Below, in pieces: positions 25,720-33,743 of a DNA stretch of 50,338 bases (its first letter is position 1; each line of letters opens with the position of its first letter). A program made the position numbers and the translations under genes. Below the pieces are notes generated by a model. The model did not search any database, was not told where the DNA came from, and saw nothing but the letters and a program-made list of their open reading frames with translations. The DNA comes from Myxococcaceae bacterium (lineage in GTDB: Bacteria > Myxococcota > Myxococcia > Myxococcales > Myxococcaceae), in NCBI GenBank assembly GCA_016793095.1, contig JAEUJQ010000055.1, positions 1 to 50,338 of the forward strand. Direction: 5' to 3'.

Positions 25720-26220
25720 TCAGGGCGTCGGACGAAAAGCGCCCGCTCTCGCCGCCATCTCCTCGGCCGACACCACGACCAACGCCACGTCACCCAGGAC
25801 GACACGGGAACCCGACTTGAGCTCAACCAGGTCGCTCACCGACTTGCCGTCAACCGTCAACTGGCCCTGCGGGCTGACGAGGAACCACCGACCCTTCTCG
25901 AACCGCAAAGAGAACTGCTCGCGCGACGCCGTGAGATCATTGATGACGACGTCGTTGCTCGTCGCGCGCCCGACTCTGATGAGCCCGCCGTCCTTCGGCG
26001 GCTTGAGCTGAAAACAGATCGCGTCGTTCCCCACAGGCCGGCTCTCCTGGCGTTTCGGAGCCATCGTCGCCTCGAGGTTGCTCTGCAGCGCGGAGCGCGG
26101 CGGCTGCCAGGGCCCGGGCTCCCACACCAGCCAGTCGGTCGGGTAGCGCGCGACGAAGTCCTCCTGCAGCAGCGTCTGCTGGCGGTGGAGGATCGAGAGC
26201 ATGAAAGCCGGAAGGCCCAT
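25720..26220 (-). CDS. FHA-domain protein
   Basis: 166 residues from the ATG at 26220. The C-terminal half (about residues 70-155) is a forkhead-associated fold: LIRVGRATSNDVVIND, LTASREQFSL, WFLVSPQGQLTVDGKSV, LKSGSRVVLGDVALVVV. FHA domains bind phosphothreonine peptides made by Hanks kinases. The GR and SR signature residues are present, but the usual His of SRxH is Gln (SREQ), which may weaken or alter binding. The N-terminal 65 residues (FMLSILHRQQTLLQEDFVAR, DWLVWEPGPW) are not recognised. Location beside two kinase genes suggests, but does not prove, that one of them modifies its ligand. An upstream in-frame GTG at 26280 is possible. Confidence 0.82.
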   Translation of the reverse strand: MGLPAFMLSILHRQQTLLQEDFVARYPTDWLVWEPGPWQPPRSALQSNLEATMAPKRQESRPVGNDAICFQLKPPKDGGLIRVGRATSNDVVINDLTASREQFSLRFEKGRWFLVSPQGQLTVDGKSVSDLVELKSGSRVVLGDVALVVVSAEEMAARAGAFRPTP

Positions 26221-26273
26221 GAGCGTGAGCGAAGTGTAAGGCGTCCCTGACACCTGAGATACAACAACCCGGC

Positions 26274-26279
26274 TTGACA
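26274..26279 (+). promoter_or_regulatory. -35-like TTGACA upstream of maiA
   Basis: A perfect TTGACA lies 29 bases before the maiA start. The best -10 candidates (AACTAC at 17-bp spacing, or TACACG at 20) are poor, so this is only a possible promoter of the maiA-hppD pair. Confidence 0.3.
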
Positions 26280-26308
26280 CTCCGGGTAGGACGAGGAACT
26301 ACACGACG

Positions 26309-26944
26309 ATGAAGCTCTACAACTACTGGCGCTCGAGCTCGAGCTACCGGGTTCGCCTGGCGCTCCACTACAAGCAGCTCGCCTACGAGTACGTGCCGGT
26401 CTCGCTCATCAAGGGCGAGCAGCACCAGGAGCCCCACCGCGCGAAGAGCCCTGCCGGCTATGTGCCGGTGCTCGAGGTCGAGGAGCGCGGCGTCATCGCC
26501 CACGTGAGCCAGTCGATCGCCATCTTCGAGTACCTCGAGGAGCGCTACCCCGAGCGCCCGCTGCTCCCCCGCTCGTTCGTGCAGCGGGGACATGTGCGCG
26601 CGCTCGCCGAGCTCGTCAACTCGGGCATTCAGCCCTTCCACAACCTCTCGACGTTGAACCACGTGAAGAGCATCGGCGGTGACGAGAAGAAGTGGGCCGC
26701 ACACTTCATCGACCAGGGCCTCGCCGCGCTCGAGAAGCAGGCAAAGGCGCACGCCGGCGTCTTCCTCTTCGGAGACACCTTCAGCTGGGCCGATTGTTGT
26801 CTGTTGCCTCAGCTCTTCGGCGCACGCCGCTTCGGCGGCAACGTCGACGCGTTCCCGCTGCTGACCCGCGTCGAGCAGACCTGCCTCGAGCTGCCGTTCG
26901 TGAAGGCGGCCCGCCCCGAGGCGCAGCCCGACGCGCAGCCCTGA
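26309..26944 (+). CDS. maiA: Maleylacetoacetate isomerase (zeta-class GST)
   Basis: 211 residues, the normal length. The thioredoxin-like GST N-domain has KLYNYWRSSSSYRVRLALHY, where the SSSSYRVR segment corresponds to the catalytic Ser/Cys motif of zeta GSTs. It also has SLIKGEQHQEPHRAKSPAGY with VPVLEVEE (cis-Pro) and SQSIAIFEYLEE for glutathione binding. The helical C-domain has SGIQPFHNLSTLNHV and FLFGDTFSWADCCLLPQLF. It converts maleylacetoacetate to fumarylacetoacetate with glutathione as cofactor. hppD follows 41 bases downstream on the same strand, so the two are probably cotranscribed. The FHA gene is divergent upstream. Confidence 0.93.
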   Translation: MKLYNYWRSSSSYRVRLALHYKQLAYEYVPVSLIKGEQHQEPHRAKSPAGYVPVLEVEERGVIAHVSQSIAIFEYLEERYPERPLLPRSFVQRGHVRALAELVNSGIQPFHNLSTLNHVKSIGGDEKKWAAHFIDQGLAALEKQAKAHAGVFLFGDTFSWADCCLLPQLFGARRFGGNVDAFPLLTRVEQTCLELPFVKAARPEAQPDAQP

Positions 26945-26985
26945 CCTTCGTCGTCTCCCGTTTCCCCCCCGCGCGAGGAGCCCCC

Positions 26986-28152
26986 ATGGAGTCGCTGGAC
27001 CTCATCAAGATCGAGTCGGTTCACTGGTACGTGCACGATCTCGCGCGCACGCGCCGGTTCTACGGAGAGCTGATGGACTTCGCCGAGCTGGGCGAGTCGT
27101 CTGCCGAGCTGACGAAGCGCGGCCGGCAGCAGTCGGTCGTCTTCAACGCCGGCGACGTCACGCTCATCTGCTCGGCGCCGGTCGGAGAAGGTGGTCGGGC
27201 GTCGCGGTGGCTGAAGAAGCACCCCGAGGGCGTGGGCACGGTGAACTTCCTCGTGCGCGACGTCGAGAAGGTGTGGCGCCTGATGGAGGAGCGCGGCGGC
27301 ACCATCATCGACGACCAGCTGCAGCGCTTCACCGACGACCAGGGCGGGAAGCTGGCCTTCTTCAGCATCACCACGCCGTTCGGGAACACCACCTTCCGCT
27401 TCGTGCAGCGCGACGGCTACGAGGCCCTCTACCCCGGCTTCGTGAAGCACGCCGCGCCGCGTGGCGGGAAGAACCGCTTCGGCTTCGGGAAGATCGATCA
27501 CCTCACCTCGAACTTCCGCACGCTCAAGCCGATGGTGCTGTGGATGAAGCACGTCATGGGCTTCGAGGAGTTCTGGAACATCCAGTTCCACACCGAGGAG
27601 GAGATCGCGAAGGGCGACCAGCACGGCACCGGGCTCAAGTCGACGGTGATGTGGGATCCGAAGAGCACGGTGAAGTTCGCGAACAACGAGCCCTCCCGGC
27701 CGCGCTTCAAGCAGTCGCAGATCAACGTCTTCGTCGAGGATCAGCGCGGCGAGGGCATTCAGCACCTCGCGCTGCTGGTGAAGGACATCGTGCCGGCGGT
27801 GAAGGCCATGCGCGCGACGAAGGGCCTCGACTTCCTCTCGACGCCGGCGGCCTATTACGACTTCCTGCCCGAGCGCATCGAGAAGAGCGGCATCAAGCGC
27901 ATCGACGAGAACCTCGCCGAGCTGCGCGACCTGCAGATCCTCATCGACGGCCACAAGGAGCACCAGTACCTGCTGCAGATCTTCATGAAGGAGAAGTCGC
28001 AGCTGCTCGAGGACCGCGAGGCCGGGCCGTTCTTCTACGAGATCATCGAGCGCAAGGGCGACAAGGGCTTCGGCGGCGGTAACTTCAAGGCGCTCTTCGA
28101 GAGCATCGAGCGCGCTCAGGTGGCCGAGCGGGCGAAGACCGGCGCGCGCTGA
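26986..28152 (+). CDS. hppD: 4-hydroxyphenylpyruvate dioxygenase
   Basis: 388 residues from the ATG at 26986, preceded by GCGAGGAG. Two vicinal-oxygen-chelate halves are visible: an N-terminal one (SVHWYVHDLARTRRFYGELM) and a catalytic C-terminal one. The probable Fe(II) ligands are His172 (GKIDHLTSN), His260 (IQHLALLVKD) and Glu352 (FFYEIIERKG), followed by the conserved GFGGGNFKALFESIERAQ. The enzyme turns 4-hydroxyphenylpyruvate and O2 into homogentisate and CO2 in tyrosine breakdown. Homogentisate can also be oxidised to brown pyomelanin if hmgA is weak. It follows maiA and abuts the convergent pirin gene with no spacer between the stops. Confidence 0.96.
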   Translation: MESLDLIKIESVHWYVHDLARTRRFYGELMDFAELGESSAELTKRGRQQSVVFNAGDVTLICSAPVGEGGRASRWLKKHPEGVGTVNFLVRDVEKVWRLMEERGGTIIDDQLQRFTDDQGGKLAFFSITTPFGNTTFRFVQRDGYEALYPGFVKHAAPRGGKNRFGFGKIDHLTSNFRTLKPMVLWMKHVMGFEEFWNIQFHTEEEIAKGDQHGTGLKSTVMWDPKSTVKFANNEPSRPRFKQSQINVFVEDQRGEGIQHLALLVKDIVPAVKAMRATKGLDFLSTPAAYYDFLPERIEKSGIKRIDENLAELRDLQILIDGHKEHQYLLQIFMKEKSQLLEDREAGPFFYEIIERKGDKGFGGGNFKALFESIERAQVAERAKTGAR

Positions 28153-29076
28153 TCAGGTGCCCAGCAGGAGGCGACCGCTGCGGTAGTCGTCGAAGGCCTG
28201 GCGCAGCTCGTCCTCGGTGTTCATGACGAAGGGGCCGGCGCGGGCGACCGGCTCGTTGAAGGGGCGGCCCGCGAGCAGCAACACCCGGCCACCCTGCCCT
28301 TCGCCGGTGAGCTCGACGGAAGCACCCTTCTCGAGGATGGCGAGGGAGCCCTTGCTCACCTCACGCCGGGAGGCGCCGAGCCGCACCGTGCCGTCGGTGA
28401 CGAAGGCGAAGGTGGTGTGGCCCTCGGGGACCGGCTGCACGACGCGCGAGCCCTTCTGGATGGCGACGTCGAGGAAGAGCGGCTCGATGTCGATGCCATC
28501 GACGGGGCCGGTGCGACCGAAGGTGGTGCCGGCGACGATGCGAACGCGCGCGCCGTCGATCTCGACCTCGGGGATCCGGGCGGCCGCGATGTCCTGGTAG
28601 CGCGGGGGGATCAGCTTGCGAGCGCGCGGCAGGTTCACCCAGAGCTGGAAGCCCCACATGAGGCCGCGCTCCTGCTTCGGCATCTCAGAGTGGATGATGC
28701 CGTGGCCCGCCGTCATCCACTGCGCGCTGCCGGGGCCGAGGCGCCCCTGATTGCCGAGCACGTCGCGGTGCTCCATGGCGCCGTGGATCATGTACGTGAC
28801 GGTCTCGAAGCCGCGGTGCGGGTGCTCGGGGAACCCGGCGAGGTAGTCGTTCGGGTTCTCGGTGTGGAACTCGTCCAGCAGCAGGAAGGGGTCGAGCACC
28901 GAGAGGTCGCGGTGGCCGAGGGCGCGGTTGAGGCGCACGCCCGCGCCGTCACTGGTCGGCAACGCGGCGAGCACGCGCGAGACGTCGCGCCCGGACGAGG
29001 GCGCGCTCTTCACGGTGCAGCCGAGCAGCGTCAGCGAGGCGCCGGTGAGGACGGTGCGGCGGGGGAGCAACGTCAT
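28153..29076 (-). CDS. Pirin-family protein with export/lipoprotein signal
   Basis: 307 residues from the ATG at 29076. The bicupin pirin fold is clear: DPFLLLDEFHTENPNDYLAG, FPEHPHRGFETVTYM, GAMEHRDVLGN, GPGSAQWMTAGHGIIHSEMP, with the HPHRG and HSE motifs that provide the metal-binding His/His/His/Glu set. Pirins are metal-binding cupins with roles such as quercetinase or stress regulation, and they are usually cytoplasmic. This one begins LLPRRTVLTGASLTLLGC, a twin-arginine-like signal ending in a lipobox (Cys20), so it may be exported and lipid-anchored. A TACATG box directly upstream agrees with this start. A start 3 codons earlier is possible. Confidence 0.85.
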   Translation of the reverse strand: MTLLPRRTVLTGASLTLLGCTVKSAPSSGRDVSRVLAALPTSDGAGVRLNRALGHRDLSVLDPFLLLDEFHTENPNDYLAGFPEHPHRGFETVTYMIHGAMEHRDVLGNQGRLGPGSAQWMTAGHGIIHSEMPKQERGLMWGFQLWVNLPRARKLIPPRYQDIAAARIPEVEIDGARVRIVAGTTFGRTGPVDGIDIEPLFLDVAIQKGSRVVQPVPEGHTTFAFVTDGTVRLGASRREVSKGSLAILEKGASVELTGEGQGGRVLLLAGRPFNEPVARAGPFVMNTEDELRQAFDDYRSGRLLLGT

Positions 29077-29202
29077 GCCTGGCATGTAACCACAGCCGGT
29101 CCCCAGCGCCCGACGCCACCACGCGAACGCCGTGTCCCATGCAGGGGACGCGTCGAGGGCCGCGCTCGCCGGGCTGGGGGCGAAAACCGCCCCTCAAACG
29201 GA

Positions 29203-29208
29203 TAGAGC
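29203..29208 (+). promoter_or_regulatory. -10-like hexamer TAGAGC
   Basis: TAGAGC ends 8 bases before the ATG at 29217, in the same arrangement as other boxes of the window. No strong Shine-Dalgarno is present. Confidence 0.38.
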
Positions 29209-29216
29209 AGCAGGCC

Positions 29217-29957
29217 ATGAACGCGAAGCTGGCGATCACCGGCGTGCTGTCAGCCCTGCTCGGCGTCGCGCTGGGCTACCTGCTGTTCCATGCCGAGCCT
29301 CCGCCGGCGGCGCCGGTCGCGGCGCCCGAGCCGGCCGTGGCCCCGCCCCTGAAGGTCGCTGCGCCCGTCGCCGCCCCACCCGCGCCGTCCCCCGCCGCTG
29401 CCCCCGCCGCGCCTGCCTCCGCTGCGCCGCCCCAGATGCCTCCGCCTGCGCTGGTGGCTCCGCCCCTTCCGGCCCCGCTCCCGCCCGACGTGGCGGCGCT
29501 GGACGAGCGGGTGCGTGACCTCGAGCGCCAGCTGGCCATCGAGCGCGCCATCCGCCGGGGGACCGAGGGGGAGCGCATCGAGCCGCCGGCCAACCTCGCC
29601 CCGCGCTTCCGCGACGAGCAGCAGCTGCTCACCACCTTCAACCAGGCGCTCAAGGCGGCGGGCTTCCCCGGGCAGGTCTCGAACATCGACTGCACCGAGC
29701 ACCCGTGCATCGTCTTCGGCACCGGCTTCGGCGATCGCGGCGACATGGAGAAGCTGAAGGGGCAGCTCGGCCCCTACGAAGAGGACTCGTTCTCGACGTA
29801 CGGCTTCGGCACCGGCGACGGCAAGAAGGAGCACCGCTTCTTCGGCGTCGCCGTCATGCCCTCGTCGAAGGGGCCTCCCGACGAGGCGGTGCAGAAGCGC
29901 GTCGGCTTCCGGGTCAACCAGATGCACGAGGCGTCGAAGCCGCCGAAGACACCCTGA
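29217..29957 (+). CDS. Membrane-anchored hypothetical protein with Pro/Ala linker
   Basis: 246 residues. The N-terminal signal-anchor MNAKLAITGVLSALLGVALG is followed by a long Pro/Ala linker (about residues 25-100) suited to spanning the periplasm, then a short coiled coil (LDERVRDLERQLAIERAIRR). The C-terminal globular part has two cysteines, VSNIDCTEHPCIVFG, likely to form a disulfide, and a glycine-rich KEHRFFGVAV segment. I do not recognise the domain, though the two-Cys motif occurs in other myxobacterial hypothetical proteins of this layout. It converges with the next gene, 8 bases between stops. Confidence 0.72.
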   Translation: MNAKLAITGVLSALLGVALGYLLFHAEPPPAAPVAAPEPAVAPPLKVAAPVAAPPAPSPAAAPAAPASAAPPQMPPPALVAPPLPAPLPPDVAALDERVRDLERQLAIERAIRRGTEGERIEPPANLAPRFRDEQQLLTTFNQALKAAGFPGQVSNIDCTEHPCIVFGTGFGDRGDMEKLKGQLGPYEEDSFSTYGFGTGDGKKEHRFFGVAVMPSSKGPPDEAVQKRVGFRVNQMHEASKPPKTP

Positions 29958-29965
29958 CGACGACG

Positions 29966-32443
29966 TCACTGGCACGTCGTGCCGCTGATGACGCCGCTGC
30001 AGCAGTTGTTCGAGCTGCCGCAGTTGAAGCCCCCGCGCGGAATGCAGCCCGAGAAGCTGCACCGGCACACGCCCGAGCTGCACACGAGCGGCGGGGTCGA
30101 CGAGCAGCACGGCGTCGAGGTGCCGCACGCGCCGAGGAAACCCGCGCACGGGTTGGTCGCCGTCACCGTCGTGCCCGCGTCACCGTAGAGCGCCGACTGC
30201 GCGTTGAGGTCGGCCGCGCCGGGCGTGCCCTTGCGCCAGATGAAGTTCACCGACGAGGCCCCGTTGGGGATGCTCAGGTTCACGCTGTTCGCGAGCGCCG
30301 CGCACATCGCGGTCGCGTTCCCGACGAAGACGCTCCCCGGCAGGTTGCCGAACAGCGTCACCGGTGTCGTCATGGTCGCGGTGGTGACGACGCCAGCGTC
30401 GCTGATGAGCTGGATCGACCCCGAGTAGCAGAAGTTCGTCGTCCCGCTGTAGGCGCCGCTGAAGCGGATGGCGTAGGGAGGCGGGTTGCTGAGCGAGACG
30501 CCCTTCTGGGTGGTGAGCCCGAGCGTCGAGGTGGCGCGCAGGGTGACGCTCGCCGCGGTGTCTTCCCTGAAGACGAAGTCGGCCTGCGAGGCGGTGGCCG
30601 ACAGCGCGAGGCTGCTCGCTCCGGTGCCGCCGCAGCCGCCGTCGGTCCAGAACAGCGCGCCGCTGAAGGTCATCGTCGAGGCGACCCCTGCCACCGTCGG
30701 TGAGCCGGCGTCGTCGAGGAAGCGCACGCTGCCCGGGTAGCAGAGGCCCCGCACGCCCGCGTCGGGCACGCCGACGAACTCGAGCGCGGTCGGCCTCGTC
30801 CCCGTGATGGTGACCGACGACGACGCCATGCCCAGCGACGCCTCGCTCGCGGTGAGCAGGTAGATGCCCGCGTCGGCGGGCACCCGGAGCCCGAAGGCGC
30901 TCGAGGTCGCGCCCGCGGGCGGCGTCAGCTGGGTGATGGGCATGCCCGTGCAGCTGGGCGCGTAGAAGAACGTGTCTGGCGAGCCCGCGAGCAGAATCAC
31001 CTCGCCGCCGTCGAACGTCTCGCCAGCGTCGGCGGCGTCTACCTTGCTCGCGACGAAGGGCCCGATGCACGAGCTCGTGTAGCCCTGCGCGGTGAGCGGG
31101 CTCAGCACCAGGCGGAACGGGGCGACGCGCATGCGGATGAGGTGGCTGTTCGCGTAGCCCGAAGTGGAGAGCACCCCGATGATGGCGTTGTTGCCGGCGG
31201 TCGACGAGCGGTACGAGAACGTCACGCTCGCGCTGTCCGGGTAGGGCACCGAGAGGTTCGGCGACGCGGGCCCCGAGCAGTCGACGGACGTGAAGAACTG
31301 CGCCGAGGCGGCTGTGCTGAGCGTCAACGTCTGGCCGCGGCGGTAGAGCAGGTTGCCAGCCGCGTCGCGCGCGGTGACGGTGCCCGGCACGCAGTCTCCG
31401 AGGTTCGCGATGGGGGCCATCGTGAAGAGGAGCGAGGCCGGCGGGCCCGAGCTGAGCTCCGTCGCGTGCGTCGCGACGCCGAAGGCCGCGTGGCTCGCCG
31501 TCAACACCGCAGGCCCTGGCCGCTGCGCCGTGAGGTACACGTTCGCCGGCACCGTCGCGGGCACCAGCACCGAGTTGACGGTGTTGCCGCAGGTCGCGAG
31601 GGACGAGAGCCGGGCGCCGGCGTCGCTCGACACCGAGACGGAGACGGCCCACGGCGCACCGGCCGTCGAGGGCACACCGCCGTCGCCGCTCACCGCCGCG
31701 AGCGTGTAGCGCGTGCAGACGACCGCCGCGGGGAAAGACAGCTCGTTCCAGGCGAGGCGGTCGGGGATCACCGCCTCGCCGCCGCCTGACGCGCCACCGG
31801 CCATGCCGCCACCGGCGCCGCCTGACGAACCACCCGCAGCACCACCTGCAGCACCACCCGCGGAGCCACCTGCAGCACCACCCGCGGAGCCACCTGCAGC
31901 GCCACCGGCGGAGCCACCTGCCGAACCGCCACCTGCCGAACCGCCACCTGCCGAACCGCCACCTGCCGAACCACCCGCTGCGGAGCCACCCGCGGCCCCG
32001 CCCGCCGCGCCACCGGCGTCCCCTCCAGCGACGCCGCCTGCCGCTCCGCCCGCGACGCCACCCGCGCTCCCGCCAGCGGTGCCGCCCGCGTCTCCGCCTC
32101 CGGACCCTCCCGCCGCGCCACCGGCGTCTCCGCCACCAGCGCCACCGGCCACTCCGCCCCCGGCGCCACCAGCCACTCCGCCCCCGGCGCCGCCAGCGGC
32201 TCCACCTCCAGCGCCGCCCGAGACGCCGCCTGCCGCGCCACCGGCGTCTCCACCTCCGACGCCACCGCCCGCGACGCCCCCACCACCCGCCGCGGAGCCG
32301 CCCGCGACGCCACCCGACGCGCCCGTCACGCCGCCGGCCGCGCCGACGCCTCCACCGGGTCCGCCGTCTTCGGGCTCGAGGGTGACCTGCGGACACGCCG
32401 CGAACGAAAGCCCCACGAGGGCTGCCCATTGCCAGGTCTTCAC
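29966..32443 (-). CDS. Surface lipoprotein with long GGxAGG linker and beta-sandwich repeats
   Basis: 825 residues. It starts at the GTG at 32443 with AGGAGG 5 bases upstream, one of the strongest ribosome sites in the window. Lipoprotein signal MKTWQWAALVGLSFAAC (Cys17). Residues about 28-217 are almost only Gly, Ala, Ser, Val and Asp, in GG(S/D/V)AGG units. Then follow about five diverged Ig-like modules, each with a Cys pair (for example AGNLLYRRGQTLTLSTAASA, LEFVGVPDAGVRGLCYPGSV), and a small cysteine-knot-like C-terminus (CGTSTPCCSSTPPLVCSSGV). It is probably a surface-exposed, multi-domain adhesion or binding protein. Its ligand is unknown. Divergent from hmgA. Confidence 0.8.
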   Translation of the reverse strand: MKTWQWAALVGLSFAACPQVTLEPEDGGPGGGVGAAGGVTGASGGVAGGSAAGGGGVAGGGVGGGDAGGAAGGVSGGAGGGAAGGAGGGVAGGAGGGVAGGAGGGDAGGAAGGSGGGDAGGTAGGSAGGVAGGAAGGVAGGDAGGAAGGAAGGSAAGGSAGGGSAGGGSAGGGSAGGSAGGAAGGSAGGAAGGSAGGAAGGAAGGSSGGAGGGMAGGASGGGEAVIPDRLAWNELSFPAAVVCTRYTLAAVSGDGGVPSTAGAPWAVSVSVSSDAGARLSSLATCGNTVNSVLVPATVPANVYLTAQRPGPAVLTASHAAFGVATHATELSSGPPASLLFTMAPIANLGDCVPGTVTARDAAGNLLYRRGQTLTLSTAASAQFFTSVDCSGPASPNLSVPYPDSASVTFSYRSSTAGNNAIIGVLSTSGYANSHLIRMRVAPFRLVLSPLTAQGYTSSCIGPFVASKVDAADAGETFDGGEVILLAGSPDTFFYAPSCTGMPITQLTPPAGATSSAFGLRVPADAGIYLLTASEASLGMASSSVTITGTRPTALEFVGVPDAGVRGLCYPGSVRFLDDAGSPTVAGVASTMTFSGALFWTDGGCGGTGASSLALSATASQADFVFREDTAASVTLRATSTLGLTTQKGVSLSNPPPYAIRFSGAYSGTTNFCYSGSIQLISDAGVVTTATMTTPVTLFGNLPGSVFVGNATAMCAALANSVNLSIPNGASSVNFIWRKGTPGAADLNAQSALYGDAGTTVTATNPCAGFLGACGTSTPCCSSTPPLVCSSGVCRCSFSGCIPRGGFNCGSSNNCCSGVISGTTCQ
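31790..32330 (-). repeat. Degenerate GGxAGG-coding minisatellite
   Basis: About 540 bp of short, imperfect tandem repeats (plus-strand core GCGGAGCCACC or GCCGAACCGCCACC) encode the Gly/Ala/Ser linker. Blocks of identical 15- to 30-bp units (for example three successive CCACCTGCCGAACCG copies near 31915-31965) show local expansion. Confidence 0.75.
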
Positions 32444-32479
32444 GCGGCCTCCTGTGGGTGGTCTCCCGACGCCGAAGGC

Positions 32480-32510
32480 ATTCTACGGCACAGGGCGCCA
32501 CCTCATTCAA
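32480..32510 (-). promoter_or_regulatory. Promoter of the 29966-32443 lipoprotein gene
   Basis: On the minus strand TAGAAT (32480-32485) is a good -10 and TTGAAT (32505-32510) a possible -35, with a 19-bp spacer. The start would be about 30 bases before the GTG at 32443, which leaves room for the AGGAGG ribosome site. This gene thus uses a leader, unlike many neighbours. Confidence 0.4.
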
Positions 32511-32561
32511 AGCCCCTCGCCGCGGAGCGCCGGGCCGCGCTGCTGTCTCGTGCCGAACGCT

Positions 32562-32574
32562 GGGCTAGAAGCCC
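32562..32574 (+). promoter_or_regulatory. hmgA -10-like box within a small palindrome
   Basis: GGGCT-AGA-AGCCC is a perfect 5-bp dyad that includes the TAGAAG box (32566-32571), 9 bases before the hmgA ATG. It could be an operator overlapping the promoter or simply a fortuitous hairpin. Confidence 0.3.
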
Positions 32575-32580
32575 GGTGCC

Positions 32581-33741
32581 ATGATTCAGCGCCTCGTCCA
32601 GGGCACCGTCCCCCGCAAGCACCACCTTCAGCTGAAGGACGCGTCGGGCCACCTCCACTGGGAGCAGTGCATCACCCAGGAGGGCTTCGAGGCGCCGTAC
32701 ACCATCACCTACCACCGGCACGCGCCGCACCGGCAGTCGCCCTCCACCACCACGCACGGCTTCGCAGGGCCGCGCACCGCCGTCTCGCGCCAGGACCTGC
32801 TCAAGCGGCACTTCCTGTCGCAGAACCTCTCCGCCTCTCCGAAGAGCCCGCTCGACGCGCGCCTGCCGATGCTCTTCAACGCCGACGTCACGCTCTCGGT
32901 GCTGAAGCCCGGAGCCGACGACGCCGCGTACTTCATCAACGCCGACGGCGACGACCTCTTCTACGTGCACGAGGGCGGCGGCACCCTGCGCACGCTGCTG
33001 GGCGATCTCGACTTCGGTCCCGGCGACTACGTGTACGTGCCGCGCGGCCTCCTCCACCGCTTCACGCTCAAGGCCGTCCCGCAGTGGTGGCTGTCCATCG
33101 AGTGCCGTGGTGGCCTGCACCTGCCGAAGCAGTGGCGCAACGGCGTCGGCCAGCTTCGCATGGACGCGCCCTACTGCCACCGGGACTTCAAGCTGCCCAC
33201 CTTCCGCGGCCCGCTCGACGAGGGCCTGCGCGAGCAGGTGGTGAAGCGCGGCGACGCCTTCTACGGCTTCACCACGAAGGAGTCTCCGCTCGACGTCGTC
33301 GGCTGGGACGGGTCGGTCTACCCGTGGGCCTTCCACATCCTCGACTTCCAGCCACGCGTCGGCCTCACCCACCTGCCGCCGACGTGGCACGGCACCTTCG
33401 CGGCCCGCGGGGCGCTCATCTGCTCGTTCGTACCGCGGCCCGTGGACTTCCACCCCGAGGCGATCCCCTGCCCGTACCCGCACTCGTCCGTCGACGTCGA
33501 CGAGTTCATCTTCTACTGCAAGGGCAACTTCACCTCGCGGCGCGGCGTGAGCCCCGGCTCCATGAGCTACCACCCGGCCGGCATTCCCCACGGGCCGCAC
33601 CCGGGCGCGTACGAGGCGTCCATCGGCCACAAGGAGACCAGCGAGCTCGCGGTGATGCTCGACTGCATGCTGCCGCTGCAGATGACGGCCGCCGCCGCGG
33701 GCCTCGAGGACCCGAAGTACCACGCCAGCTTCCTGCCCTGA
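32581..33741 (+). CDS. hmgA: Homogentisate 1,2-dioxygenase
   Basis: 386 residues, matching the shorter bacterial form of the enzyme. Cupin-type barrel segments include LFYVHEGGGTLRTLLGDLDF, GDYVYVPRGLLHRF and WAFHILDFQPRVGLTHLPPT. Probable Fe(II) ligands are His301 and Glu308 in YPHSSVDVDEFIFY and His337 in IPHGPHPG. The enzyme opens the ring of homogentisate with O2 to make maleylacetoacetate, between HppD and MaiA. The gene is separate from maiA-hppD by 4.4 kb. It has its own TAGAAG box and is followed after 2 bases by a small hypothetical gene. The ATG at 32581 lacks a Shine-Dalgarno. Confidence 0.94.
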   Translation: MIQRLVQGTVPRKHHLQLKDASGHLHWEQCITQEGFEAPYTITYHRHAPHRQSPSTTTHGFAGPRTAVSRQDLLKRHFLSQNLSASPKSPLDARLPMLFNADVTLSVLKPGADDAAYFINADGDDLFYVHEGGGTLRTLLGDLDFGPGDYVYVPRGLLHRFTLKAVPQWWLSIECRGGLHLPKQWRNGVGQLRMDAPYCHRDFKLPTFRGPLDEGLREQVVKRGDAFYGFTTKESPLDVVGWDGSVYPWAFHILDFQPRVGLTHLPPTWHGTFAARGALICSFVPRPVDFHPEAIPCPYPHSSVDVDEFIFYCKGNFTSRRGVSPGSMSYHPAGIPHGPHPGAYEASIGHKETSELAVMLDCMLPLQMTAAAAGLEDPKYHASFLP

Positions 33742-33743
33742 CG

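Noticed and set aside
31713-33743. Proline-rich plus-strand frame upstream of the 33744 gene
   Set aside because: It is the complement of the GGxAGG linker of the 29966-32443 gene and then the out-of-frame shadow of hmgA. The real start is the ATG at 33744.
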